The notes under the pieces were generated by a model. That model did not search any database and was not told the DNA's origin. It was given only the letters and a program-made list of their open reading frames with translations. From Amblyornis subalaris (Eukaryota; Chordata; Aves; Passeriformes; Ptilonorhynchidae), in assembly GCA_018881555.1 (NCBI GenBank), contig JACAXG010000206.1:7155-71154 (forward strand): a DNA stretch of 64,000 nucleotides, read 5' to 3'. Shown in pieces: positions 33,546-46,125 of this stretch. A program made the translations under genes and the position numbers. How positions within the stretch are numbered: position 1 is the first letter of the stretch; every line of letters begins with the position of its first letter.

Positions 33546-33805
33546 GAAGGAACTTGAGAGATGTAGAACAGATCATCAGTGTCTGTTCTACAAGCTGGAC
33601 ATGACCAGGTTATGGGCAGTGAGATGTCCTTGCTACAGTGTGTGCTTTAAAAGTTTAATTTCATGACAGCCATTGAAAATAGGTCTGATATTTTAAAAAA
33701 AAAGGAGTCTATAGATCACCCCAAATCTTCTTTCTGGGGAGGGATAGTTCAGACTCCATGGCTGTGTTCATGAAGGCAGGTGTGTGTGTATATATTTTTT
33801 AATAC

Positions 33806-33843
<38 letters not shown>

Positions 33844-35067
33844 GCAATACTGCAGGTGTTTGGCACATTGTCATCCAGTCACTCCCTATCAAGAGTTGCC
33901 TGTACAGTTCTTCACACTCAACTTTCACTCTTGTCATCCTAAATCCTTTATTATCATCATCAAAACTGGCAGCTGTTTTAGCCATTCCCTTTTCCAAATC
34001 CCTTGGGAATATGTGAGACTGCACAGGCTCACAGGATTAAAAACACTGCATCATGAGTCAAAACCACAGAGGAAATTACGGTAACAACAACAATCACAGG
34101 TATTGCTTTAAGAAGATGTTTATTTTCGTGTGCGAATAAAGTAATAATATATATATATTGCTCCACATCCTCCAGGACCTGTGTGGCCCTGAAGTGATTG
34201 AACATCCAAACACCCCTGCGAGGTAGGCTGGAATAGGCAGCCAAGGTGCCAAAGTGGCTTGTGTATTCAAAGCAAAAAAAGGGAGTGACTTCAGCGAGGA
34301 AAAACCTGGATCTCCGGAAGCGGTGCGCTAACGGGACATGCCCTCTGGGAGCTTCTTTTAACGCTCATTTGCAGGAGGCTTTAGAGAGAGGAGGAATCCA
34401 TCAAAATCAGCTCCTCCAGGCGGTGGAAATGTTGCTGGCACAAGGGCTCTGACCCAGGAAAGCCTTTTCTTCTTACTTTGCCAAAACCCTGCGACGATAC
34501 AAAGGGTCTTGTTATTTTGCTGCACTTATTTTGTTGTTTTGCTTTACCTCAACTCATTCTCTAAATGCCTCAAAACCTGCTAATTATCTTTCAAAACGAA
34601 CCGGCAGGGTGGGTTCAGCCCGTGGGTTTAAGAATGTACGTCCCCATGTGTGCTGGGTGTCCAGGCCTGCAGACATCCAGCCCACAAGAACTGTGGCCAC
34701 TGGCAAAGCAGCGATGCAACCACCAGAAATAATATTTCTGTTCAGCTCACCCCAAAATAAAGAGTGGGGATTTGATGTTGTTACTGAACACACAGGTCTA
34801 GTGCCATGTGAAGGGTTCTGGGGTATTTGCTTGGCCTGCAGACATCCATCTTTTCTGAAAATCAATGTTTTCCCATAGAGCTAACTCAGCCAGAAACGTT
34901 GATATGATTTAAATAGTCCAAGGAGGATGAGCAGTCACAGACTGAGGGATCACATCACTCCTTTGTAAAACCATCTAATAGTGGGTTGCTTCTCTTCCAT
35001 TTACTTTCCTGAATTCCTAAGTGGATGCTTCCTTAGCATCTTAATCTCCTGGCAACAAACCTGTCCT
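33546..35067. other. Intergenic with TA repeats
   Basis: A (TA)n run lies at about 33815-33838 and a shorter one near 34149. No gene was recognised. Confidence 0.5.
33815..33838. repeat. (TA)n microsatellite
   Basis: About 12 uninterrupted TA dinucleotides, which extend irregularly on the 5' side. Confidence 0.9.
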
Positions 35068-35073
35068 TTTATT
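35068..35073 (-). terminator. Candidate AvBD10 polyadenylation signal
   Basis: AATAAA on minus, 81 bp past the candidate AvBD10 stop at 35154. It agrees with the proposed terminal exon. Confidence 0.35.
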
Positions 35074-35153
35074 ATTGGAGTGACTTGGGTTTCCTGAAAC
35101 CACTGAGGATCCCCGTGTGGGATGTACAAAACCTCTTTTCTACAGCCATCTCA

Positions 35154-36545
35154 TCACACTTTCTTCAGTTTCTGGGAGCCTTTAACCCCTGGCAATTCTA
35201 TAAATAATGGAGTGACAGAATTAGGAATTCTGGAAAATTCAGAGATCTGAGCTCTCCCTTAATTTTGAACCAAGGTCTGTCCAGTCATGTCAGTGCCTGA
35301 GGCTATGCCTGAATATAATTTCTGGGGTGAATTATGTCATCAGATCAGTCTTCTTCATCAAAAGATACAGAAATTTCTCCTAATCTGGCACTGAATTTGG
35401 GGGGTGTGAATGTCCCTGCAGCTGGCAGTGATCATCTTGTGGCCATTAATGGAGAAAAACTATTGTAACAAATGCCCGGGGAATATGCTTTATTCTAAGC
35501 TAAAGAGCATTTCCCAAAAGCATGTTCAAACTGTTAAGGAAAGAAAAAAAAAATCTGGCTATCAGGGAAACTTCAGGCTTTATTAGAAAGTGGTCTCCAA
35601 AGTCAAAAGGGAAATGCACACCCAAGTCTCCACTCACTTGCAAATTCACTCCTCTTCACCTTTCTAAGACCTGTGCAGTGGTGGGAGGAAGGAGGGATGG
35701 AAAAAGGAGGAGAAGCAGAGTTCTGTGAACACTTTTGCCCCTTTAAATTTAAATTTTCTAGGTAAATTTGAAAATAAAAAACGGAAGATAAATTGTTTTG
35801 CCTGATGGGTATAAAAACTGTGAAGTATTTTCCTAACAATTTCTTGAAAAAACTTCTTTTTTTCCCCCATCAAAATTTAAAATAGAGAGTAAAATACTTG
35901 GAATTCTTGGAAATTTTGACCCTTCTGAACCCTTGTAACTCCCATTCAAATGAATTTCCTCCCTAAACACACATCAGCAACATGCACGTGTTCCTCCTCC
36001 CGCCGGACTTTCCCACCGAGGGCTGCCCTGCAAGCCCCCCCTGGAATTGTGCTGATTGTTCAAAGAAACGGGGGATAAAACAGCAGGACAAAACAATTCC
36101 TTTGTCACTCACTTGGAGCAGCAGCTCAAGGTGCCCCCCTGGCAGGTCCCCGTGGCGGCGAAGGTGGGTGGGCACGGCCCAGCACGGCAGAATTTTCCCG
36201 CGCCCCTGCACTCGGCGGTGTCGGCGAAAAGAGGATCTGCAGAACCTGCGGGGAGCGGGAGGCGTTAAAATCTCAGCTTTCAGCCTGAAATGACGAAATG
36301 CAGATGTTCATTGTGTTGCTTTTTTAGCAAGAGTGGCACTGCGAGCGCAGATGCTCCTGGTCCTGTCCGCTGCACCATCCCCACGGCATCAGATTTTTGC
36401 CTGTCGGTTGATGGTTGCTTTTTCCCCCCTATGAAGACACATTTGCTTACAAACCCTTTTGTTCTTTATAGGATTTCTGCTTCTCACCTGAAGTAGCTTG
36501 GAAAAGGAAGAGGAAGACAGCGAAGAGCAGGTAGAGGATCTTCAT
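35154..36545 (-). CDS. AvBD10: Avian beta-defensin 10 (terminal exon tentative)
   Basis: The signal exon is 36545-36488 and reads MKILYLLFAVFLFLFQATSG in phase 1, with donor CAG|GTGAG. The mature exon is 36245-36113, after CCCGCAG. It starts GSADPLFADTAEC and has spacing C-x6-C-x4-C-x9-C-x6-CC, with FCRAGPCPPTF, TGTCQGG and LSCC typical of AvBD10. Few basic residues and three acidic ones make it nearly neutral. It leaves in phase 2 (CCAA|GTGAG), and intron retention gives CCSK then stop. A candidate last exon at 35229-35154 follows TTTTCCAG and keeps the frame: AA+A gives Lys, then Ile-Pro as in the chicken ending KIPAQ. It continues about 23 residues to TGA, giving 88 in total, longer than chicken AvBD10. 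The first two exons are secure and the last is tentative. TATAAATA lies about 100 bp upstream of the ATG. Confidence 0.88.
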
Positions 36546-36643
36546 GGCTGTGAATTCCTTGTGGACTGTGAGGTCCTGCAGAGCTCCTGGAAGACCAATG
36601 GTGGATGGAGCTGGCTTGAGGAAGGGCTGGGAGAGACTCCCGG

Positions 36644-36651
36644 TATTTATA
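36644..36651 (-). promoter_or_regulatory. TATA box of AvBD10
   Basis: TATAAATA on the minus strand, 99-106 bp upstream of the AvBD10 ATG. The signal exon appears to include the 5' UTR. Confidence 0.65.
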
Positions 36652-37163
36652 GGGCCCTTGGGATTGTGCAAGTGTGACAAGTGAGGGCTTTGTCAATGAG
36701 TAACTGCCATGAACCTCCTGGAAAGGGACGGGTTATCCCCCTTAGCACAGGAGGGGGAACATGTTGCAATCCCCAAGGGTGAATTTCCACTTCATGGTCA
36801 GTTGTTTAATGTGACCATCAGCCAAGCCCTACTGAGCTGCACCACTTTTCATGGATTTCGCAGGCTCTTCCCAACACTGGCGCTGGGATGGGTCAGGGGG
36901 TGCTGGGAAGTCAGTGACCATTGGAGTGGGGACCCAGCCTTGAGCCTGGATTTGTCACTCACTGACAGTTCATGTAATATTTTGTCTCCATCTCTCCATC
37001 CCTGTCGCCAGTTGGATGATGTCAAAGGCAGAGGAAAGCATTGGGAAAGGCTTGAGATGATGCAACTGCTCTTTGTCACTTTTTAAACAGGTCTCAGGAC
37101 AGTGTCACCCACTGCAGGAGGCTGACACAAAGCTCTCTCCCCCTTCAATCCTCACTCACATCA

Positions 37164-37290
37164 TGGAATCACAGAATGGTTTGGGTTGGAAGGGACCTTA
37201 AAGATCATCCAGTTCCAACCCTCCTCCCATGGGCAGGGAAACGTTCCAGTAGACCAGGTTGCCCCATCCAGCCTGGCATTTCATCCCATG
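37164..37290 (-). mobile_element. CR1 LINE 3' fragment
   Basis: A reverse tail: 'aatcacagaatggtttgggt', 'tgggcagggaaacgttccag'. Confidence 0.88.
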
Positions 37291-38604
37291 TTGTTCCCCA
37301 GTGCCCTAACTTCAGCTTTATGTCACAAATTTTGACCTCCTTGCACTTAGTTCCTGTTTGTCCATATTAAAAACACATTAAAAAATTAGAGTTCTGACAC
37401 TAATACATCACTAATACTCTGTTACTGATATGTCTCTTTCCTTTTAAAGAAAGTAAACGGTTTCCTATATGTGCACAAGTTTGTAATGCAATGCCAAATG
37501 TTTCCCCTCTTATTGCCCCGAAAATTTGGGAGAATGGGCTGATTCCACAAGAATCCTGTCTGACATAATGCCTGGAAGGGCAACATCATCTGGGAGTTTG
37601 GATCATGATCTCTGTGGCTGCAAATTTTCTGAGAAGGGGATCAGTGCAGGGAAGTTTCTTCTTCATGAAATCCTGGGCTAATAAACAGGTTAAACTCTGT
37701 CCCAGCCCAGGTGTTTCTGCAGTTCCTACCTCTGACATTCTGGTTTGGTGCTTTGCTTCCTTATTACCTCGTTTATTGTATTTAACTCGGAGTTAATGGC
37801 ATCTTTGTTCTAAGAATTGTTCGAAGGATGAAAACATTACCGAGGTTTATGTTTAATTTGCATGGTAATGGGTCAGATTGAGCAGCTGAGAGAGCAGCAA
37901 CAAGGTGAGTTTATGCAGCGAATAACTGCAAGATAAACACTGATTTCCTTCTCCCACACATTAAATATAATTAACCAAGAAATGCCAAGTGCTCCTTTTT
38001 TGTCCTTTTTTTTTTTTTTTTTTTTGTACCTTTGCCTTGGAAATGATCCTTTCCTTTCCTTTCCCAGCAACTTTTCGGCTTGCGTCCTTTCTAATGGAGG
38101 AGAAAGTTGATTTGTCATCCCTTTCTTTCCTTTTTCAGTGAGTTGTCAGTGGGACACCCTGATGGAGAAACAGACACCTGACCTGCAACACCAGCATGAA
38201 CAAAACAGGAAATAAACTCCTTTTGTTTTTATCAAGACCCATAGAAATGTGAATTTCCCCTCACCTGTCTTTCACACAGACAGAACAGTGTGGGGATGTT
38301 GTGCAAGTGAAAGCATGGTTTTTGAACACTCTTTTTTCCATAAGGCATTCCATAAGACACCCATGTTAGGGAGAAATCATGTCTTTCCCAAATAAAATCA
38401 GTGTGGTGCTGGGGAAGGTCTTGATTACTTTTTGTTATGGCATTTGGTATTTGAGTAGGGTCCATTCACTGTACTGTTTCCCACCTTTGGAACAGAGTGT
38501 ATAATTAGAGTCAAAATATTCAAATTTCAGTGATGTGAATTGCCCTGGCACTCAGATTTTGCTGAACAACTCCTTCCTTGCAGAAGACAAGCAGCCCTCT
38601 AGGA

Positions 38605-38822
38605 AATAAGGAAGAAGATCTTTACAGTGATATTGGTAAAACACTGGCACAGGTTGCCCAGAGAGGTGTTGGATGCCCCTGGAAACAATCAAGGATGGGG
38701 CTTGGAACAACCTGGTCTAATGGAAGTTGTCCCTTCCCACGGCAGGGGGTTGGAATGGGATGAAATTTAAGGTGCCTTCCTACCCAAATCCTTCTAGGAT
38801 TCTGTGATTACATGATTCTACG
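38605..38822 (+). mobile_element. CR1 LINE 3' fragment
   Basis: A forward tail: 'ggcacaggttgcccagagag', 'ggaatgggatgaaatttaag', ending with octamer-like 'gattctgtgattacatgatt'. Confidence 0.88.
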
Positions 38823-39702
38823 AATGCCAGCAACACTTTGAGCCCTGCTGGCACAGGCCACCCGAAAATGTCATTCAGAGCAAGAGGAAAATTCCATTAC
38901 TTTGCTTTCTAACAAAAACAAAGACAGGTGCAAACCGGTTGCTTAAAACCAGACAAAACTTGTACGAAACAGCTGAGGAGCAGAACAATCCATGCAGCAC
39001 AGCAGTGACCCGGGGCTGGAACAGGCAGCGTGTGCCTGGGGCTGTGTCCCACATAGCCAGCGCCAGGAGGGAGCCCTGGAGATCCCTGTTGGACGTTAAC
39101 TTCCACACAGGATCTGGGAATTCAAGGAGCTGCAGGTACCTACCCCAGAGAAATCAAGCTTTCTAAGCAAAGAGGAGTAGGGGGACTTTGAAACTCGATT
39201 TTGCTGAATTTTGCCCCCGCAGCACAAGTTCCCAAAGGTGATACTGCTAGGAAAATCTGAAACGCCGAGTGGGGCAAACCTTAGCAAACAGCATTTCAAG
39301 ATTTCTCAGTCTTCTGCAAGGCAGGGGGTTTTCTTCTCTTCCCTTCTTGTCTAACAGACCAGCCCGATAATATTTCATGATGAGCACCATATATGATGTT
39401 ATAAATGAGGGGTTTGCCTCAATGTTTTCTCAAAGATGTTCCCTTAAGAGAAGCTTAATAGCTAATGACTAATAAAAAACCCTCTAAGAACTATTATACT
39501 TTTGAGAAAGGTCATTTAAACTGGGTACATGTATTCAGACACCAGAAGAACTTCATTTTACTATTTTAAGTATGCCTTTAAAATTGCATAGGCACATGGT
39601 TATTTTAAAAAGCAGATGCTTATGATCCATTAAAACCAAGTGCATGTTAACACATAATCCAGTATTCTCCTGGCTTTCCTAATTATGGCACAAATTGTTG
39701 TA

Positions 39703-39812
39703 ACAGAATCATAGAATTGTGGAATGGTTCGGGTTGGAAGGGACCTTAGGGATCATCTCATTCCACCCCTGCCATGGGCACGGACACCTTCCAGTATCCC
39801 AGGTTGCTCCAT
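39703..39812 (-). mobile_element. CR1 LINE 3' fragment, left arm of inverted pair
   Basis: A reverse tail ('aatcatagaattgtggaatg', 'gccatgggcacggacacctt') is joined directly to a forward tail at 39813. Confidence 0.88.
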
Positions 39813-39992
39813 CTGGGACAACCTGGTCTAATGGAAGGTGGAACATCCCTGGAACTGTTCAAAACCAGGTTGGATGATGCTTGGAGCAACCTGGCCTAGT
39901 GGAAGGTGTTCCTACCCATGGAAGGGGGGTGGAACTGGATGGTCTTTAAGGTCCCTTCCAACCCAAACCACTCCATGATTCCGTGTTTCTAT
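39813..39992 (+). mobile_element. CR1 LINE 3' fragment, right arm of inverted pair
   Basis: A forward tail ('tggaacatccctggaactgt', 'ttggagcaacctggcctagt', 'ccactccatgattccgtgtt'). It forms an imperfect palindrome with 39703-39812. Confidence 0.88.
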
Positions 39993-41929
39993 CTTTTGTG
40001 ATCACCTTGCTAAGGGCACAGTGAGAATGGGAACATGAGGGCCAAGGTTGCTTCATCCATGGAAATTTATTAGTGGACATCCTCTAATGAATACACTTTG
40101 CTCTTGCACGCAATATTCCCACATTATAATGTCACTTGTCATTACAGTGGTTTGTGCCACCTCACATGGGCTAAATGTGTGCACAGGGCAGGTTTTACCT
40201 CCGTTTTTCCATCAGTCCTCACTGTGCTTGGTGACAGCTACAATGGTTCTCTATTAAAGAAATACCTGAAACTTTTTAGAGGAAGAAAAGCACAGCAGGG
40301 CAGTTAATGAATCCCGGCTTGTGTGACATTTCCTGGTGTCACTGAAGGGGCAGAAGGAGAGGCCCCTGTGCATGGAAGGTTCAGGGATGCTGGAGTGCTC
40401 GGGTCTGGGAACCTGGTCAATGATTACCTGCCCTTGGCTGCTTTGATCTCAGTCGCCTGTGCCCTCATGTTGCAACCCAGACAGCCAGTCAACATTAAAC
40501 AGACATTTAAATGTCAGCACTGAGCATCAGCATGGACAATGAACTGTCCTCTGCACCTCTCAGCTCAAGGGGAACTCCTCTGTGGAGGGAAGGTGAGGAG
40601 GGATAATCATTAGGGTTTGAGAGGGAGGAGGAAGGCAGGATCTCCTGTGTGTTATGGAGAAAACACTGGTACTTCTCTGGTCCTGATGATGAGTTCCTGA
40701 TCTGTTACACAGCCCTGATGCTGCTGCTTTCCCTGGAAAAGGCTGAGGCTTCTGTGTGCATGGTATCCTACAGAATAACACAGAAGCCTTAATTTTTAAG
40801 AATTATGGTGCAGTTGATGACAAACTAAAACACCAGACGTGTCTTGATTAGACAGTGAGCAGTGTATAAATGCCTCCCTCTGTGCATCACTTCAGTGCCT
40901 AATCCTGTGGTGTTTTGGGTAGGTTCTGTTGACTTTGGCACTGTCATCACCAGAAATGGAATCACTGGAGCTCCACAGGTTCTTGTTGGGTAGGAAGCTG
41001 CTACTGCTGCAGCCACAAGAATTGGATTCCTATACATTTACATATATCATCAGTCAGGTCAGCATGGCATTGACCTTCCCCTTGTTTTCATCTGTAGTAG
41101 ACAACTCTGAAGTGCCTGCTACATCCCAGATCACATTACAACTTAATGAGCTGCAGCTAATTCAGGTAGCAGAGTGTGAGCAGTGATTCAGCTGAACCCT
41201 CTGTGTCAGGATGTGACCACTGGAAACTGATCATCCACAATATTAAAATCCAAATTATTAGAACAGCCCTGGCAGTTTTGGCCTCTGCTGGCCAATTCCA
41301 AAAATTCCTGGGCCGTCTCAATGATTAGTCCTGGCTAGGAACTATTCCAGCAGGAAGCCTGATGTGATCTCCTTGGATTGGCAGCCAAGACAGTTGCACA
41401 ATATGGATATGGCCAAATGATGCCAGAGGATCTCAGGACCCAGAGAAAGGCAATGTTACAACTCCAGAAGCTTTCCAGACTGTACATATATCCCAGGTTG
41501 CTCCAAGTCCCATCCAACCTGTCCTTATAAACCTTTAAAAAACAGGTAAAAGCAGCCACCTGGAAGACTCACTTAAAATAATTAACTAGATACTTCAATT
41601 TACTTAATTACTTCATTTCTAGCCCTCTGGAAAGCAGCTCGCACTTTCTGAGGTCAATACCCTGGACAAAGCCCAGTTGTGCAAGCCATGATGTCATCAA
41701 GCACGTCACCAATTCCCAATGAGCCAGTCTGGGCATTGTGTAATGTAGGGGACGGTGCTGGGGGTGGAATTTGCTTTCTCCAATCCAAGGGGCCATGTCT
41801 GCTGGGGATGGGAAGATGCAGGTTCTGGTTTAAGACAAATTTCAATTAATTTTTTGCTAAAGCTACGCCCTTTGTTGAAAACACTTGATTAGATGATTGT
41901 ATTATTCCTTAGAGTCATAGAGACAGGAC

Positions 41930-42195
41930 TCTAAGCATCTCCTGGATATCTGGTATCCCTTAAATATCTCCTTGAGATAAGCATAAGGGTAAGTGAGGTC
42001 CTGGCACAGGTTGTCCTGTCCTGTCCACAGAGAAGCTGTGGCTGCCCCATCCCTGGAAGTGTCCAAGGCCAGGCTGGATGGAGCTTGGAGCAACCTGGGA
42101 TACTGGAAGGTGTCCCTGCCCATGGCAAGGTCTTGGAAATGGATGATTTTTGAGGCCTTTTCCACCCCAAACCATTCCATGATTCTGTGATCTAT
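41930..42195 (+). mobile_element. CR1 LINE 3' fragment
   Basis: A forward tail: 'cagagaagctgtggctgccc', 'tggagcttggagcaacctgg', 'ccattccatgattctgtgat'. A smaller reverse scrap lies at about 41490-41540. Confidence 0.88.
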
Positions 42196-42874
42196 CTGAT
42201 GAACCTCTGGGAGCACCATCTAAATCTGCTCTCTGCCTCTCCCCTTTCATTTCACGTCTTTCATCTCATCTCTCCATCCATGGATATTGTTTCCCCTCCA
42301 GGCTGGTCCCAGTGCTGGGAGATGAGGCTTGTTCCACCTTACCTGGGAGCAGGACTGACATCGCAGCACCTGCAGAGTCCTGCATGGAAGAATCCCTCAA
42401 AAGCACAGGGAAGTCACTGAGCTGTTAACTTCTGATCTCCCTTCCTCACAGACGCATCGACAGGGCATAAACCACCCTGATTTTCATCTGCTGAAGTTCA
42501 CAAAGCCTTCAGGGTGATTTTCAGTGACCCCCAAGCCCCCTCTGCATAAAGGTCTCCGCAGAGCCGCACAGGGCCAATAGCTCCTGCTCCCCTGTGCATG
42601 ACTTTTCTGGAAAACCACGTCTTGAACAGCAGCACCTCACCTCCCTCCTCCAAGGATGGGATTCCTCCTGGGTAATGAGCCAGACACTTCAAGGAAACAG
42701 ACCTTTGGAAAGGCCAAGGCTTCCTAGCAGCGTTAAGGGCTGCATTTCTCAAGAGCCACCTGCGCGCTTTTCACTCCCACGCCTTTGCTGGGGGTATAAA
42801 ACCTAGATTAACCCACCCTTTTCCCCCATTTCCAGCCCTCCAGAGGAGCAGTGAGGTTGGGTTTGTGGGTGTGG

Positions 42875-42920
42875 GTGCAAAGGTCCTTTCCAGCCCAAAC
42901 CACTCTGTGATTCTGAGGCA
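42875..42920 (+). mobile_element. CR1 LINE terminal scrap
   Basis: Only the last 45 bp remain: 'aggtcctttccagcccaaac', 'cactctgtgattctg'. Confidence 0.65.
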
Positions 42921-44754
42921 ACAAGGATGGCTGGCCACATCCTTCTGTTAAATTCCTTCACCCTCCAGAACGAAGTGGCTGGATTAAAACTACTGGGATT
43001 AAAACCCCAGCCCATGCCAACCCCCAGCTGTGCCCAGGGAGAGTTTGGGTCGGTGCCAGTTGGCCTGGGCCCAAACTGTGCCCGATTTAGCTGATATTAC
43101 AGACCCAGCTCCTGCTCCTCTGTCCCTACACTGTTTTACTGCCAACATGGACATGATGCTGCCCCAGGGAATTTCGCTGTGGATGTTCTCACAGGAGAGG
43201 GTAGATAGAGTTTTTCCTTCTCTCCTTCCCTTCCGCTCACTCCTCCTGCCCCAGGACACTCAGCAGTTATGCTGGTACATTATTTGGACCAAAGCTGTTG
43301 CAATCACACCAAAAGTAAGTGAAATATTTGGCTTTTCCCCTGCAAACTGATTGGCCTTTTAGATTACAAGAGTTCTGGATTTAATCAGCCATTTCCCCCG
43401 TGTAAAGGACATAGGTCTTGTGCAGTGATTTAGTTGCAGCAGTTTTAAGTACAGGAATAAGATTTAAAATCTCAGAAGCATAAAGAAAGGAAGGAAGCAG
43501 GCAAGCTGTGGGATGAAATCCCATTTGCAGACAGCTCCTGTTCTTACATAAGGGACAAAATCCCAGTGAAAAGTTCAGGCAAAGGAAAGAAAATCTAGTT
43601 GATTTTCCATGCCTAAAAGACTAAAGCCAGAATTATTCCTCTATCAGCCTTGGGAGGTGGGGAATGATGTGCTGAGCAGGGCCATATGCTCCAGCTTCAT
43701 CCTGCCATTTTCTTCCTTGGGAGAAATTCCCATTATGACTTTTTCACTGCAAATATAAGGCACAGAAAGTGTCAAACACACTTTTGAGCTTTGATAAGCC
43801 AATGAACTGTGATAGAGGGAATGCAATTAGGGCACCTAGAAACTGGTGAGCTCTAACTTGTATCCATTTAGACATTTATTCGTTTAAAAAATCTGCTCTT
43901 GATTGCATCTCACTGCCAGAGTTGGTGTCTGCTCACAAGGCTGGTCCCTGAGCTTTGTCCAGATCTTCTTGGAATTTGTTCTAATATTCACTCACTTCCT
44001 AAAGCAACAACCTGAAAATCACTCAGGAGGATATCCTGGGTCTGCACCTGGCAAAACAAGTGAAAAATAGCAAAGAGAATCTACAAGAAAATCATTAGGA
44101 ATTAAGGTCTGGAACCTGACGACACAAAGAAGTTTGAAGATTTTCAGGTTTGAGGATTGCAGCAGAGATAGAGATAAGAAATTGCTTTGAGCCCTTTTTA
44201 TTGCTGCTTTGCCCTGAAATAAATCCAAGGAAATATTCCTCCCTCGAAGATTCTTGGCTGATAATCCGTCTCATACCAATTTATGGCTTGATGTTAAAGA
44301 TATCAGTGTACAAGCTGAAAGCCCTTCTGCCTCCTGATTGCAGAGAGAGATAAATATCAACCACATGCTGTTGACAAAACGTACATTGGGAAAGAAAGAA
44401 CCCAGTGTCACAGCCTGGGTTATTTTTCCCTAAATCCATTATCCCATTGTATTTCTGTCATCTATTTTCCCACTTGCTCCATTTTATGAAGTTCCCTGCT
44501 GCTGGTGTAGCTTTTAAACACCAGAAATATTATTGCAAATATGGATTTTCACTCTTTGCTTTTTTTCCCATGCCATAGCTGAAGATATTTATAAAAATTC
44601 ATGCCCACATTGAGCACTGGGGCACTCCATGGGCAATCACAGCCCTGGCACCCCCATCCTGCTCCACACCCAGGCAGGAGTGAGACGTGGATGTAAACAG
44701 GGAAAGGGATGACAGCACCAGGGACAGGCTTGACCAGAGAGAATGAGAGTCTAT

Positions 44755-44985
44755 TAGAATCACAGAATCCCAGAATCATTCAGGTTGGAAAAGAGCCCCA
44801 AGATCATCGAGTCCAACCTGTGACCGATCCCCATCGTGTCACCCAGCCCAGAGCACCGAGTGCCGTGTCCAGTCATTCCTTGGACACCTCCAGGGATGGG
44901 GACTCCACCACCTCCCTGGGCAGCCCTTTCCAAAGCCTGACCACCCTTTCCATGAAGAAATTCCTCCTGATGTTGAAATAGACTC
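44755..44985 (-). mobile_element. CR1 LINE 3' fragment (older subfamily)
   Basis: A reverse tail: 'aatcacagaatcccagaatc', 'catcgagtccaacctgtgac', 'gcagccctttccaaagcctg'. Confidence 0.85.
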
Positions 44986-45089
44986 CTCCATCACTTCTCT
45001 CCAGCAGCCACTTCATCAGTGATTCAGGTATGAACGAAAAAAGAGACTAAAAGCCTTTTATTGGCACCAGTGCCTGGGAATGAGCCTCC

Positions 45090-45275
45090 CTCCACAAACA
45101 GGAGGACCCATGGGCTGCCCAGAGAGGACGTGGAGTCTCCTTCCCTGGAGATATCCAAAAGCCACCTGGAAACAATCCTGTGCCATGTGCTCTTGAGGAC
45201 CCTGCTTGAGCAGATGACCTCCAGTGGTCCCTTCCGACCTTACCCGGTCTCTGATTCCATGACTCTGTGATCTTT
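45090..45275 (+). mobile_element. CR1 LINE 3' fragment
   Basis: A forward divergent tail: 'tccctggagatatccaaaag', 'ggtcccttccgaccttaccc', 'tgattccatgactctgtgat'. Confidence 0.75.
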
Positions 45276-46019
45276 ATCCTTAAAATGGTCCAGCACATCA
45301 AATATAACTTTTCCTTGGTCGCTCACAGGGAGATGTGACCTTCTCCTCAACTCAGACACTGAGACTTGAGTCAGCAGGGTGAGAAGAGATGAAAATGAAA
45401 CTTCAGCTTCCAAAACAGCCATGGTTTGTGCCAGAAGGGAGCACAGCCTGGTGACACAAGAGTGACACAGTGGCTTATACAGCCAGGAAAAAAAAGTCCT
45501 TTCTGCCTGACAAAATATAGTTCAAATTTCTGTAACCATTTTCTCTGGACACAAAAAGTCCAGAGTTGGACCCAATCTGTTGCTGTGGGAAGGAGTCCCA
45601 GCTTCAGGTTCCACAACCTCCTCTGGTCAAGCTACTTTTATGTCAATATTTAGAGTAAACTACTTTGTGTAACAGACCTTGACAGGGTTGATCACAACAT
45701 CCTGAGAATTGGATTTTCAGGATGGAAATCCTGAAACTGGAAAATAAAGGTATATATGAAAGGGCATTTGTTACAGGGATTTACAGCAATATGGAATATC
45801 TTAAGCCTTTCTCCCTCACATTTCCCCCTTTGGTAAGGCCTCAAAGATTTCCTTGCTTATGCAAGACAATGTTTTAACTAGAAACATTTGGAGAGTCTCA
45901 AGATTATGAAATAATTTGGTTATTAAATAACCTATGACAGCTTCCCTTGAATGGGAGACATCAAGTTCTATTTTCTGTTAAACTGTCTCTTTTTTTAAAC
46001 CTCATCACCAGCAGCTCTT

Positions 46020-46125
46020 CATCGAATCCTAGAATGGTTTGGGCTGGAAGGGGAACTTGGAGATACTCCAGTTCCAAACCCTTGTGCTGGGCAGGGACAT
46101 CTTTTCCTTAGATTGTGACTCAAGT
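46020..46125 (-). mobile_element. CR1 LINE 3' fragment
   Basis: A reverse tail: 'aatcctagaatggtttgggc', 'gctgggcagggacatctttt'. A forward terminal scrap follows at about 46430-46505. Confidence 0.8.
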
